Positions 1-9,076 of a DNA stretch of 64,000 bases are shown here, piece after piece. The notes beneath the pieces are model-generated. The model did no database searches, was not told the origin of the DNA, and saw only the letters and a list, made by a program, of their open reading frames with translations. The number at the start of each line of letters is the position of its first letter. The stretch's first letter is position 1. Source of the DNA: Hyphomicrobiales bacterium (GTDB lineage Bacteria; Pseudomonadota; Alphaproteobacteria; Rhizobiales; Rhizobiaceae); NCBI GenBank assembly GCA_900468805.1, contig UEIF01000018.1, positions 124,001 through 188,000 on the forward strand, read 5' to 3'. Made by a program: the position numbers and the translations under genes.

Positions 1-232
1 GCAAAACACGACGGGCGCCGGTCAGCAGGCCGCGGCGATCGCCGTGGAGCAATCGATCAACATTCCGCCGACGCTCGAGAAGCACCAAGGCGAGCTCGTT
101 TCGATCTTCGTGGCGCGCGATCTCGATTTCTCCAGCGTTTACCGGCTTCGCGTCACGGAACCAAGCAATCGCATCTACGATCGCGCGGTGCTCGGCGACT
201 TTCGTCCGGCTTCAACACTTGTGACAAAGTAG
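1..232 (+). CDS. virB10: VirB10-family T4SS protein, C-terminal fragment
   Basis: Only the last ~76 codons are present; the frame is open from the left edge and ends at a TAG at 230-232. The segment [20 protein letters not shown] followed by RDLDFSSVY is the conserved C-terminal end of the VirB10/TrbI beta-barrel domain, which spans inner and outer membranes of type IV secretion systems and gates the channel. It lies 7 bases ahead of virB11, the normal order in virB operons. Identification is strong; whether the rest is intact cannot be seen. It could belong to a Vir-, Avh- or plasmid transfer-type system; the nearby tra genes favour conjugation. Confidence 0.9.
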   Translation, partial: QNTTGAGQQAAAIAVEQSINIPPTLEKHQGELVSIFVARDLDFSSVYRLRVTEPSNRIYDRAVLGDFRPASTLVTK

Positions 233-239
233 GGCTGAG

Positions 240-1247
240 ATGACTGAGGCTGCAGATGCCGGTGTGGTGCGAGAATTGCTGCAGCCGCTTTCGCGGTTCC
301 TTCGCGACAAGACGCTCTATGAGGTCATCGTCAACCGGCCCGGCAAGGTCGTGACAGAAGGAGCAGACGGATGGCAGACCCACGACATGCCGGACCTATC
401 CTACGACAGGTTGATGCGCCTCGCGCGAGCGGTCGCAAGCTTCTCTAGTCAATCGATCGATGAAACCCACCCGATCCTGTCGGCGACCCTGCCCGACGAT
501 GAGCGTATCCAGTTCGTGATCCCGCCGGCGACGACGAAGGGCACCGTCAGCATCACCATCCGCAAGCCCTTGTCCGTCTCTCTCAGCCTCGACGATCTCG
601 ACCATGGCGGCTTGTTCGCCGACGTCCTGCGGACCGAAGGGGATGGCAACCAATCGGACCAGAGGCTATTGGAATTCTATCGGACCGGCGCCCACAAGCA
701 ATTCCTTAGGGAGGCCGTGTTGGCGCGGAAGAATATCATCATCTCCGGCGCGACCGGATCGGGCAAGACGACCCTATCCAAAGCGTTGATCCGCCACATT
801 CCGGAGAACGAGCGGATCATCTCCATCGAGGACACGCCGGAGCTGGTGATCCCGCAGCCGAACCATGTGCGGCTCTTCTATTCGAAAGGTGGCCAGGGAA
901 CGGCAAAAATCGGCGCTAAGGACCTTCTCGAATCCTGTCTGCGCATGCGGCCTGACAGGATCCTGCTGCAGGAGCTTCGCGACGGGACAGCCTTCTACTA
1001 CATCCGCAATGTGAACTCCGGGCACCCCGGCTCGATCACGACTGTCCATGCCGACTCCGCTCGCTTTGCCTTCGAGCAGCTGACATTGCTCGTCAAGGAG
1101 TCGGAAGGCGGCGGAGACCTCGAACGGCACGACATTCGCAAGATGCTGACGATGACGATCGACGTCATCGTTCAATGCAAACGGATCGACGGACGGTTTC
1201 GTGTGACCGAAATCTACTACCGGGATGCTTACGAGGCGGAAAAATAA
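240..1247 (+). CDS. virB11: VirB11-family T4SS traffic ATPase
   Basis: A 335-residue hexameric cytoplasmic ATPase that powers pilus assembly and substrate transfer at the inner-membrane base of a type IV secretion system. A Walker A motif (GATGSGKTT, about residues 170-178) is followed by the Asp box (IISIEDTPEL), a Walker B region (RPDRILLQELRDG) and the His box (GHPGSITTVHADS, about residue 260), all in the VirB11 order and at its usual length (about 330-345 residues). The ATG follows a GGGCTGAG site and the virB10 stop by 7 bases, so the two are co-transcribed. As the last gene before a convergent unit, it is probably the end of the virB operon. Very sure of family; role in conjugation rather than effector export is inferred from the tra genes further right. 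Confidence 0.95.
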   Translation: MTEAADAGVVRELLQPLSRFLRDKTLYEVIVNRPGKVVTEGADGWQTHDMPDLSYDRLMRLARAVASFSSQSIDETHPILSATLPDDERIQFVIPPATTKGTVSITIRKPLSVSLSLDDLDHGGLFADVLRTEGDGNQSDQRLLEFYRTGAHKQFLREAVLARKNIIISGATGSGKTTLSKALIRHIPENERIISIEDTPELVIPQPNHVRLFYSKGGQGTAKIGAKDLLESCLRMRPDRILLQELRDGTAFYYIRNVNSGHPGSITTVHADSARFAFEQLTLLVKESEGGGDLERHDIRKMLTMTIDVIVQCKRIDGRFRVTEIYYRDAYEAEK

Positions 1248-1454
1248 CGCGGTCTGATCGACGGTTGGTGTGTGGCTACAATCTTTGTCGTATTGTAGTA
1301 TTTTCGAACATGCTGCCTGTCCTCTTGGATAGGTTCAAATCCAAGTCGGTCACGAGGTTGCGCGCATCGCCAGGAGTGGCTTTGTGTTTGGTCGCCACCA
1401 CGTCGCTCTATAGTTCCTGGAGGGGAATACTCGTTTGACGCACGGTCCGAGCAA
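1248..1454. other. Convergent intergenic gap after virB11
   Basis: About 200 bases between the stop codons of virB11 and the minus-strand membrane protein gene. No coding frame with convincing composition and no clear T-tailed hairpin was seen. Confidence 0.5.
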
Positions 1455-2195
1455 TTAGCTTCGGTCCGCAAGCTCCTTCTTCGAAAGCGTCTTCAAATCG
1501 GCGAAACGCTTTCGGAAGGTTTCACCGTCCGGTCTCGCGCTCGAAAGATCGTCTTCGACACTCTTCATTTTGCTTCGCAGGTCGGTTTTTGTGTTGGCAC
1601 GTTGAGCGATTGACTGCGCCTCCTGCCAAAACGACAACCAATCCTGCTCGACCTCATCTGAAACATACAGCAGGTGACTACTTGCCGCGATCATGAGGAT
1701 TTCAGCCTTGTCGAGTTCCTTTTCTTCCCATTTGTGAATGGCTGCCGAACGAAGCGCGTAGAAGTATTGTGCAGCTGCGCCCATGATTTCGCGATTGGCT
1801 ATCGCATTGAAGTCAAGTGATCGTTTGAGCCGCTCTAGAGATGCGTCTGACTTTTCATCCATGGTCTTAATTTGTAGGCTTAACGTGTGCTGGAGTTTCG
1901 CCAAATCTTCAGTGGAAGTCTTTCGCGACATCTCGATACGCGAAGAAACCTCGGCCTGCCGGTTCACTGTGTAAAGTGCCCCGAGCGCTGTTAAACCGGT
2001 TCCCACGACCGCTATCAAAGCGCCGATGGCCGCTTTGTCGAAATCGGAAACGCTCGTTGCAGTCATCGCCCCTTTCACAACAACATACGCAAAGGCGAGC
2101 GTCATTCCGATATAAGCGATTAATGCCAAGAACAGTAACGCGTTGAATATGCCCAGCAATATTGTGCGGACCCACATCACCACGTTCTCTTGCAT
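1455..2195 (-). CDS. Membrane-anchored coiled-coil protein of unknown function
   Basis: A 246-residue protein. Two hydrophobic segments at the N-terminus (about residues 8-40 and 55-75) suggest a membrane hairpin; a charged helical stretch (about residues 80-135, rich in Glu/Lys/Leu) looks like a coiled coil, followed by a soluble domain with Trp and aromatic residues (about 140-200) and a second charged helix. No catalytic motif or known family is recognised. The 5' end overlaps the preceding small gene by 19 bases, so it is translated from the same message as the Cys-rich protein and probably the nuclease upstream. The architecture (two TMs plus cytoplasmic coiled coil) occurs in bacterial defence and stress proteins, but no function is claimed. 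Confidence 0.7.
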   Translation of the reverse strand: MQENVVMWVRTILLGIFNALLFLALIAYIGMTLAFAYVVVKGAMTATSVSDFDKAAIGALIAVVGTGLTALGALYTVNRQAEVSSRIEMSRKTSTEDLAKLQHTLSLQIKTMDEKSDASLERLKRSLDFNAIANREIMGAAAQYFYALRSAAIHKWEEKELDKAEILMIAASSHLLYVSDEVEQDWLSFWQEAQSIAQRANTKTDLRSKMKSVEDDLSSARPDGETFRKRFADLKTLSKKELADRS

Positions 2196-2512
2196 TCACC
2201 GGAGATGCATCGGCACGCGGGGTTGACGCAATCGTTGTCGGTTCTACAGTGGCCGCCGGATTTTGCTTGGATCAAAGTGCGGCCGTCCTGGAAGCTCTCG
2301 GGAACCCATCGGTAGGCGTCCACGTTGCCTCGCGGCAAGGTGTCCAGATCGCCTGCAATCTGGTCTGCGTCCTCCCGTTTGATGTACGGTACGAACAACT
2401 GACGCATTTTTCCGCTGCCATCAGTAAACCAGTAAATGCCAGTCCCGGATGCCTGATCGGTCGCGCCTTCGAGCGTTCTTGGGTTTGTAATGTCGACTGC
2501 CGGTTGGGTCAT
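2177..2512 (-). CDS. Small protein with Cys-rich C-terminus, unknown function
   Basis: About 111 residues when started at the ATG at 2512, which has a GGAGGA site five bases upstream; upstream in-frame ATG (2524) and TTG (2539) are possible but poorly placed. The N-terminal two thirds is a soluble domain (IYWFTDGSGKMRQLFVPY). The last 25 residues hold five cysteines (CRTDNDCVNPACRC then GEC), a pattern like small disulfide-rich knots. No signal peptide is visible, which is odd for such a motif. It sits between the secreted nuclease gene (109 bases or more upstream) and the membrane coiled-coil gene (19-base overlap), so it is likely part of a three-gene operon. Function unknown. Confidence 0.65.
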   Translation of the reverse strand: MTQPAVDITNPRTLEGATDQASGTGIYWFTDGSGKMRQLFVPYIKREDADQIAGDLDTLPRGNVDAYRWVPESFQDGRTLIQAKSGGHCRTDNDCVNPACRCISGECKRTW

Positions 2513-2648
2513 AAATTCCTCCATTGCGACGTCGGTCAAATCTGCCTGATCAAAAAGGGGCGATCAGTTTATTCGCCTCGACCATGAAACCTCCACCGAG
2601 TGCGGCGATGGAAACCATATTCGGGGTCCATTCGATGCGTGCTCAGCA

Positions 2649-3665
2649 TCATGGCCGCTGCGTCGAGTTCTGCACAGGCTCGCTGTACGCCGGATCGAGT
2701 GCCTGGTTTATCAGATGTCCCAGCCGAAACCCTGCCCGACGCACTCGTTCTTGGGCGATGTCCTTGAAAGCGTCCCGGTAGTCCTGGCGGATGTCGACGG
2801 ATCGTTTTGGCTGGCCTTGTTTGTAGACAACACGATCCTGCGAATATTGGCAGCTGTCGCCAACCTCGATGCAGTACATCACGTCGGGGCGCAGGGTGAT
2901 CTGAAAGGACTCGTTCGCCCACTGCCACGGGTCTCCGCCGACGATGCCCTTTTCGGCAGTAAGCGTCGTGTTCGCCTGAAGACTATCTACGGCGCGATAG
3001 GTGATTGTACGCTTTCCCCAAGTTTTCTTGAAGTCGGCACGCTGTCTGACGTGTTCGAACAGACCGGATTCCAGCAGGCAATTATCCCACACGGCGTGAA
3101 GGTTGTCGGGCTTCGGGGAAGTTCCGCCACACTTTCCCTGCAGGTCGACCACGATCCGATTTCCACCGCGGTCATCGGCAAACGAGATATGTAGGGGCTG
3201 GTGAATGTCGCCGACCCAGTGGCCGATCGCCATCAGCGCAAATACCCTTTCCTCTTTGGATTTCGACCTGTCCTTGAGAACGTCTAGGTCTCGCTTGATA
3301 CCTGAGAGCACGCACTCGCCGTTTGCCGGGCAATTGCCGTCCACGATCGACTTTGTTGATCGCTCGACGTTTATGAAGTGATCGTCAGGATGTTGGCGAG
3401 GCATCTCATCTTCTTCGAGGCATCCGAGATTGAAGCTTGTATAGTGGCGGTCGGGGAGCTTTCCGCGCCCCTCGACGTCGATGCCGCCTTTGTCGATCTC
3501 AAAAAGCGTGCGGAGTTCCTTTCGTGTCGCATCGGTGAAATTGCGATATGCTAGATCGCATACCGTCAGGTGACCGAATTGACCCCAGGCTCGTGCGGGC
3601 GCAGTGACCCCGAACAGTGATGCGGCGAGGATGCAGGCTCCCGATATCAAGTTGAAAACGCGCAT
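2649..3665 (-). CDS. Secreted S1/P1-type zinc nuclease
   Basis: A 338-residue protein with a Sec signal peptide (about residues 1-26, ending APARA) so that the mature chain begins WGQFGH, as in P1/S1 nucleases, where the N-terminal Trp and the following His bind zinc. Further predicted zinc ligands are in HWVGDIHQPLH (about 150-160) and HAVWD (about 190-195). The family cleaves single-stranded DNA/RNA and removes 3' phosphates, acting outside the cytoplasm. It is the first gene of the minus-strand trio. Length is a little over the usual 270-300, with a longer C-terminus. A role in nutrient scavenging from nucleic acids or in plant interaction is possible; placing such a gene next to virB genes on a plasmid is notable. 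Confidence 0.88.
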   Translation of the reverse strand: MRVFNLISGACILAASLFGVTAPARAWGQFGHLTVCDLAYRNFTDATRKELRTLFEIDKGGIDVEGRGKLPDRHYTSFNLGCLEEDEMPRQHPDDHFINVERSTKSIVDGNCPANGECVLSGIKRDLDVLKDRSKSKEERVFALMAIGHWVGDIHQPLHISFADDRGGNRIVVDLQGKCGGTSPKPDNLHAVWDNCLLESGLFEHVRQRADFKKTWGKRTITYRAVDSLQANTTLTAEKGIVGGDPWQWANESFQITLRPDVMYCIEVGDSCQYSQDRVVYKQGQPKRSVDIRQDYRDAFKDIAQERVRRAGFRLGHLINQALDPAYSEPVQNSTQRP

Positions 3666-4302
3666 GTTTACTGATCCCTCATGGTAAGAACAGCAAGCAT
3701 CAAGCGCCGCGCATAAAAATGCTCGGTGCGTGGGGTCTCAATTGAATTGTAAAACCAAAATGTACGTGTGTAATGCCGTATAACTCGTATCACGAGTGCT
3801 GAAGTTGTCAATACGTCCTGTTGGTGGCGCTGAAATACTTGAGGTATTCGGAGGAATACTCGGGCTGCGGTTTGATTGTGGACAATCGCGTCTGCTTCAA
3901 TTCGCGTACCCCGCCCAAATCCATTGCCGCCGGGATTACATGATCGAAGACCCGAGGATATCTGCAATCCGCGGAGATACCCGGACGAGAGTTCATTTTC
4001 TTCTTTCGCCAGTGGAGTTGTTGTCACAATCTAGGCGACGACGCTGCCAGCATCTATCTAGCCTGGACAGGCAGGCAGAAACCCGGGCCCTTGTGCTGAC
4101 CGGGCCCTCCCATTGCGACCTCTACGTCACGTTTTGTCCGTCAATGCCCAAGTACTCGTCCTGACCCGATGCCCAGCGTATTGACTGCTGTCGCAAAAAA
4201 AATCGAGTAATTTACTGTGGATACAAGAACAAAACAAGAATATTAGCTGGCGCGGACGCGTGGGAATGGCTACGGAAATCGACCAACAGATGAGGCTCTG
4301 CA
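3666..4302. other. Intergenic region with hairpin repeat
   Basis: About 640 bases between two divergent units. Frames on both strands (for example minus 3808-3996) have irregular composition and no good start sites, so none is called; a short decayed gene cannot be excluded. It holds one copy of a hairpin repeat at 4062-4126 (described separately) and an A-rich stretch just before 4230 that may carry the promoter for the nuclease-ATPase operon. Confidence 0.5.
4062..4126. repeat. Hairpin repeat, copy 1
   Basis: Contains GGGCCC at 4085-4090 and again at 4102-4107 around the core TTGTGCTGACC. A related stretch with the same core (GTGCTGACCGGGCC, then TCC, CATTG and ACCTC) lies at 38955-39010. 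The two copies are about three-quarters identical over some 50 bases by eye. It could be a remnant terminator or a dispersed intergenic repeat. Confidence 0.5.
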
Positions 4303-5568
4303 TTGGTCTATCGTTTTATCCACACCGCCGACATTCATCTCGATTCCCCGCTGAGAACGCTGGCCCTACGTAATGCCGAGCTTGCCGAACTGATTGGTCT
4401 GGCGACCCGGCGTTCGTTTGTTCGGATCATCGATCTTTGTCTAGAGGAACAACTAGACGCGTTGGTCATCGCCGGCGATCTCTACGATGGCGACCAAACG
4501 TCGATGAAGACGGCGCGGTTCCTAGCCGAGCAGCTTGCGCGCCTGCACCAGGCAGGCATCAGGGCGTTCATCATCCGCGGCAACCATGATGCGCTTTCTA
4601 AAATCACTGCCGAACTTGTAATGCCGGAGACGGTCAAGGTGTTCGATGCCGTGGCTGAAGCCGTCGCCATCGACCGCGCACCGGGCCATTTCCCCGTCGC
4701 AATACACGGACTGAGCTTTGCCAAGCCGCAAGCGCCCGAAAGCCTCCTTCGACACTATGCCCTTCCTGTTCCGGACGCAGTGAACATCGGGATCATGCAT
4801 ACCAGTCTCGGAGGCTCGGCGGGGCACGATCTATATGCCCCGTGCAGCGTCCCCGATCTACGGCAAGCAGGGTTCCGATATTGGGCTCTTGGCCACATTC
4901 ACAAGAGGTCGTCAGTTGAAGATGCGTCTTGCGCGATTGTCATGCCCGGCATACCTCAGGGGCGTGATATAAACGAGGATGGTCCCAAATCCGTCTCCCT
5001 CGTGACAATTAAAGATGACCGCTCGATCCTCATCGAGGAGCGCCAGACAGCCGTCGCCCAGTTCGGGAGACTGGTCGTGAACATATCCAAAGCAGGTGAC
5101 TGGAAGGATGTGATCCTTCAAGCCAAAGGCAGATTGGAAGACTTTTCTTCCGCGGTCTCGGCCGACCATCTTGTCGCGCGAATCGAAGTCACCGGGTCGA
5201 GCGAACTCGCCTGGCGTATTCGACGGGATACCGATCTCCTGCGGGCTGAGCTAGACACGCACGGTGCGGCAATCGGGAATGTCTGGATCGAAAAAGTCGT
5301 GACATACCCAGTTGCGCCCCTGCGACCGGATGCACGACCGGGTGCGTTGGAAGAACTTGCCGCGATCATCGACAGCGAGGTCCACGGCTCGACCGAATAT
5401 CGCGAGGAGGTACGCTCGATCGCCGACGAACTGCGGGGTCAGCTCCCGGCAGAACTCCGGGATATCTTCGGCAAGGACGAGGCGTCTTTCGAAAACCTCC
5501 TAGCGCAATCCGCCCAAGACGGTGTGTCGCAGGTCTTGGCGCGTTTGCGTGGAAGCGAAGGAGAGTAG
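4303..5568 (+). CDS. SbcD/Mre11-like (YhaO-type) DNA exonuclease subunit
   Basis: A 421-residue calcineurin-like metallophosphoesterase. The ordered metal-binding motifs of Mre11/SbcD are all present: HTADIHLDSP (residues ~7-16), VIAGDLYD (~48-55), RGNHDA (~89-94), MHTSLGG (~165) and GHIHKR (~198-203). The family pairs with an SMC-like ATPase to nick and degrade DNA ends and hairpins. The TTG start at 4303 is preceded by a GAGG sequence and gives the natural N-terminus MVYRFIHTADIH. The ATPase partner begins one base after its stop, so translation is coupled. Such pairs are found in chromosomal repair loci and, on mobile elements, as possible defence modules. Confidence 0.9.
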   Translation: MVYRFIHTADIHLDSPLRTLALRNAELAELIGLATRRSFVRIIDLCLEEQLDALVIAGDLYDGDQTSMKTARFLAEQLARLHQAGIRAFIIRGNHDALSKITAELVMPETVKVFDAVAEAVAIDRAPGHFPVAIHGLSFAKPQAPESLLRHYALPVPDAVNIGIMHTSLGGSAGHDLYAPCSVPDLRQAGFRYWALGHIHKRSSVEDASCAIVMPGIPQGRDINEDGPKSVSLVTIKDDRSILIEERQTAVAQFGRLVVNISKAGDWKDVILQAKGRLEDFSSAVSADHLVARIEVTGSSELAWRIRRDTDLLRAELDTHGAAIGNVWIEKVVTYPVAPLRPDARPGALEELAAIIDSEVHGSTEYREEVRSIADELRGQLPAELRDIFGKDEASFENLLAQSAQDGVSQVLARLRGSEGE

Positions 5569-5569
5569 T

Positions 5570-8500
5570 GTGCGCATCAATCGCCTCGACCTCACGCGTT
5601 ATGGCAAGTTCACCGACGCCGTCATCGATTTCGGATCGTGTCGAGTCGGATCGCCCGACCTCCACGTCATCTACGGTCCGAACGAGGCGGGGAAATCAAC
5701 CACGCTCGATGCGATCCTCGACCTGATCTTCGGGATCGGCAATACGACGAAATACGGGTTCCTGCATCCCTACAATACCATGCGTATAGGGGCGAACGTT
5801 CACGTGGCAGGTCAGGACAGAGACTTCGTTCGCATCAAACGGCCGCAGAACAGCCTGCTCGATCGCGAGGAACGCAGTCTGGCCGACACGGAGATAAGGG
5901 CCGACCTTGGCGGGATCGACCGCGAAGCGTTCTCGACGATGTTCTCGCTGGACGACATTACGCTCGAAAAAGGTGGCGAGAACATCCTTGCAAGCAAGGG
6001 CGATCTCGGCGAACTGCTTTTCTCTGCCAGCGCGGGCCTTTCCGATCTCAGCCGTCAACTCGTGGCGATCCGCGGCGATGCGGATAGCTTTTACAAATTT
6101 CGTGGACGCAGTAGCCAACTGAGCGATCTCAAGGCACGATTGACTGAGCTGAAGCATAAACGCGAGGCTCTCGACCTCCAGGCCACCGAGTATCGTAAAA
6201 GGTTGGCTGAACTGCATCGCCTGGACGGACTCTACGATCAGGCATTAGTCGAGCGCGCGAACACCCAGCGGCGAGCTGACGAGATCAACCGTATCCTTCG
6301 TGCGCTTCCGACGATGCGGAGGATTACCGGGCTTCGAGGACAGCTCGACGCCCTTGAGTCCGTGTCCGATCCACCGGGATCGTGGAAGCTCGAGCTCCCG
6401 GTGATCCGCAAGGACGAAATCGAAATCCGCGTCAAGCTGGACGAGGTTGCCCGCACCGTCGCGGAGATCGAATACGAGATCGGCGAGATCACTGATGACG
6501 CCCTTGCTCTCGGCCTTGCGGCGCGCGTCGGAGATCTTACGAAAACGCTGGAGCCAAGATATCTTACGGCACAGGCCGACATCCCAAAGCTTCGTGGTCG
6601 GGTTGCGGAGCTCTCAGTCGAAACCCTTCTCCTGCAGCTTGGCAAAACCAACGAAAAAATGCCAGCGCGGCTCGTCCTGGATGCAGCCACCGTTGGCAAG
6701 TTTAGAGCGCTCATAAGCTCCAAATCGGGTATCGACGCTCGCCGGACCTCTGCCGCAGAAGAACTTACCCGAGCTGAGCGCGCACTTCAGGAGGAAGACG
6801 AAAACATCTCCCGCTTCGAGGAATTCCGTTCTCCGGCGCGGATCAAGGCGTTCGAGATTCTTTCCGTGACAGTCAAAGCGCTGCCGAAATCTGACGACGA
6901 GGTTGCGCTCCGTTCCCTGATGCGGCGACGCGAAAACGCGAATGTCGTATTGGCGGAAAGCCTGGCGCAGCTTGCCCCTTGGCGCGGTAATCCGGCCGAC
7001 CTCGCGGCCATGAGTCTACCGTCGGGCGCAAAGCTGGACGATTGGAAAACACGATACAGGGAGGACCGGGACCGTTCGAAGACGGCGCGCTCCGAACTCG
7101 CGCGGCTGGAGCCGCACGCTAAGCGGATGGACGCGGAGATCAACGTCCTGCGCGCGCGGGCAGGGGAGATCGATGAACCTTCGGTCGCGGCGAGCCGGGC
7201 CGCTCGTGAGAAGGCATGGATTTCGCATCGCCAGATCATGGACGCACAATCGGCTGACGCTTTCGAACATGCCATGAGAGCCGACGATCAACTCGTTTCG
7301 CAGCGGCTTCTGCACTTCGCGGAAGCCAGCAAGTTGGCGCAGTTGATGCTGACCCGAGCTTCCGCGGGTTCTGATATCGAAGCAGCCCACGAGCGCATTG
7401 AACAGGCCGCACGTTCACTTTCGGAGCTCGGAAGCGAGATGTCCGCAACGTTCGCGTCGATTTCTTCCAGCGCCGATTTCGGCATTGATCCGACAGAGCT
7501 GGAAGAATGGCTGCGCAGGAGAACCGTCGCGGTGAGAGCCCGGGACGACATGTCGGCCATCGATCAAGAAGTCGCAGATATTCAGGATAGGGCTCACCAA
7601 TCGAAGAAACAGTTGCTTGCCGCCGTCAAGGGAGCAGGACTGACGGTCAGCAGCGACGCCGATCTTGCAACGCTGTTTGCCGTCGCCGAGGAAGGACTGG
7701 ATGCCTTCTACCTAGCCATGGATCAGGCAGACCGTCTGGAGCGACTGAAAGAAGATAGCGTCGCTCGCAGACGCGCGATGAACGATGCACTGAAAGCCGC
7801 GCACGAATGGGACTCAAGCTGGTCCGAACTGTGCAGCGGTTGCTGGCTGGGGGAGGCATCCGCATTTCCGAAGGTCGATGCAGTCAACGGAATCCTCCAC
7901 GTTCTCGAGAAGCTCGCGTCCGCGATCGAAGCCAGAGACGGCTTGGTCGATCGAATCCAGAAAATGGAGAAGGATAGCGCCCTGTTCGAAGCTGCGGTCT
8001 TCGAGCTGTGCGATAGACTGGAAATCCAGAAATCCGCCTCCCTCACCGAGCTTACGCGGATGATCTCAGACAGGGTCAAGGCGGCCGAGCGAAGCCAGGA
8101 GCAGCGGGAAAAGCTCGCGCGTGATCGCGATAAGAAGCACCAGGAAGAGCGTGCAATTCTGGTCGGCAAGGACGTACTCGGTATCCAGATAGGGAAGATG
8201 ACAGCGTTCTTCGGCTGCACCACCCTGGACGAAGTCGAAACCTTCATTGAGCTGTCGTCGAAACGGCAGGCGCTGCGGAATTCCACAGCCGAGCTGGAAC
8301 AGGAGCTGGTCGAGATCAGTGTTGCGAACGACATCGGCGACGTCGAGGAACGGCTCGCATCGGCGGATAGAGAGGACTTGGAAGGTCAACTCGCACTGTT
8401 GACACCAATCCTGGAAGACCAGGACAGAAAATGTCACGACGTCTTCCATGAGCGGTCCACTATGCAGAAGGCACTCGATGCGATCGGAGGGGACTCCGTC

Positions 8501-9076
8501 GTCGCGGAAATCGAAGAGCAGCGACGCACCATTTTGCTGGAGATCGAGGAGCGAGCCGGTCGTTACCTAGAGCTTCGCGCGGGGATAACCGCTGCCGAGC
8601 AAGCATTGAGGCTCTACAGGGACCGCCATCGAAGTGGGATGATGACAAGAGCCTCGGAGGCTTTCCGGATAATCAGCCGCGGAGCCTACACAGGTGTCGC
8701 CGCGCAACCCGGTAAGGATGGCGAAATCCTGATCGCGATATCTGCGAGCGGAGGTTCGAAGGCCGCCGACGAACTATCCAAGGGCGCGCGCTTCCAGCTC
8801 TATCTTGCGCTGCGGGTGGCCGGGTATCACGAGTTCGTGGCCAACCGTGCTCCCATTCCTTTCATCGCAGACGACATCATGGAAACATTCGATGACTTCC
8901 GCGCCGAGGAGGCCTTCCGATTGTTTTCAGAGATGGCCGGGCACGGGCAAGTGATCTACCTTACCCATCATCAGCATTTGATCGATATCGCCAGAAAGGT
9001 TTACCCAGGTGTCCGGCTGCACGATCTGGCGACGATCCAGTCGGCATCGAGGCTTGGCGGGATTGCGGCGGAGTAG
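5570..9076 (+). CDS. SbcC-like (YhaN-type) SMC-family ATPase
   Basis: A 1168-residue ATPase, partner of the upstream nuclease. The N-terminal Walker A is GPNEAGKSTT (about residues 34-43). A long Glu/Arg/Ala-rich region (about 190-1020) is predicted coiled coil with a break near the middle. The C-terminal half of the ATPase carries the signature-like DELSKGARFQLYLALR (about 1065) and a Walker B IPFIADDIMETFDD (about 1095), then a switch-His region THHQHLI. I chose the GTG at 5570, because a GAAGGAGAG site sits just ahead and MRINRLDLTRYGKF is the expected N-terminus; the longer frame from 5522 overlaps the upstream gene. YhaN-like proteins form end-binding DNA nuclease complexes. Family assignment is strong; biological role on this plasmid is open. 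Confidence 0.9.
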   Translation: MRINRLDLTRYGKFTDAVIDFGSCRVGSPDLHVIYGPNEAGKSTTLDAILDLIFGIGNTTKYGFLHPYNTMRIGANVHVAGQDRDFVRIKRPQNSLLDREERSLADTEIRADLGGIDREAFSTMFSLDDITLEKGGENILASKGDLGELLFSASAGLSDLSRQLVAIRGDADSFYKFRGRSSQLSDLKARLTELKHKREALDLQATEYRKRLAELHRLDGLYDQALVERANTQRRADEINRILRALPTMRRITGLRGQLDALESVSDPPGSWKLELPVIRKDEIEIRVKLDEVARTVAEIEYEIGEITDDALALGLAARVGDLTKTLEPRYLTAQADIPKLRGRVAELSVETLLLQLGKTNEKMPARLVLDAATVGKFRALISSKSGIDARRTSAAEELTRAERALQEEDENISRFEEFRSPARIKAFEILSVTVKALPKSDDEVALRSLMRRRENANVVLAESLAQLAPWRGNPADLAAMSLPSGAKLDDWKTRYREDRDRSKTARSELARLEPHAKRMDAEINVLRARAGEIDEPSVAASRAAREKAWISHRQIMDAQSADAFEHAMRADDQLVSQRLLHFAEASKLAQLMLTRASAGSDIEAAHERIEQAARSLSELGSEMSATFASISSSADFGIDPTELEEWLRRRTVAVRARDDMSAIDQEVADIQDRAHQSKKQLLAAVKGAGLTVSSDADLATLFAVAEEGLDAFYLAMDQADRLERLKEDSVARRRAMNDALKAAHEWDSSWSELCSGCWLGEASAFPKVDAVNGILHVLEKLASAIEARDGLVDRIQKMEKDSALFEAAVFELCDRLEIQKSASLTELTRMISDRVKAAERSQEQREKLARDRDKKHQEERAILVGKDVLGIQIGKMTAFFGCTTLDEVETFIELSSKRQALRNSTAELEQELVEISVANDIGDVEERLASADREDLEGQLALLTPILEDQDRKCHDVFHERSTMQKALDAIGGDSVVAEIEEQRRTILLEIEERAGRYLELRAGITAAEQALRLYRDRHRSGMMTRASEAFRIISRGAYTGVAAQPGKDGEILIAISASGGSKAADELSKGARFQLYLALRVAGYHEFVANRAPIPFIADDIMETFDDFRAEEAFRLFSEMAGHGQVIYLTHHQHLIDIARKVYPGVRLHDLATIQSASRLGGIAAE

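Noticed and set aside
3668..4164. Frames on both strands between the nuclease and SbcD-like genes
   Set aside because: Irregular composition, no start signals, mutually overlapping; left as intergenic.
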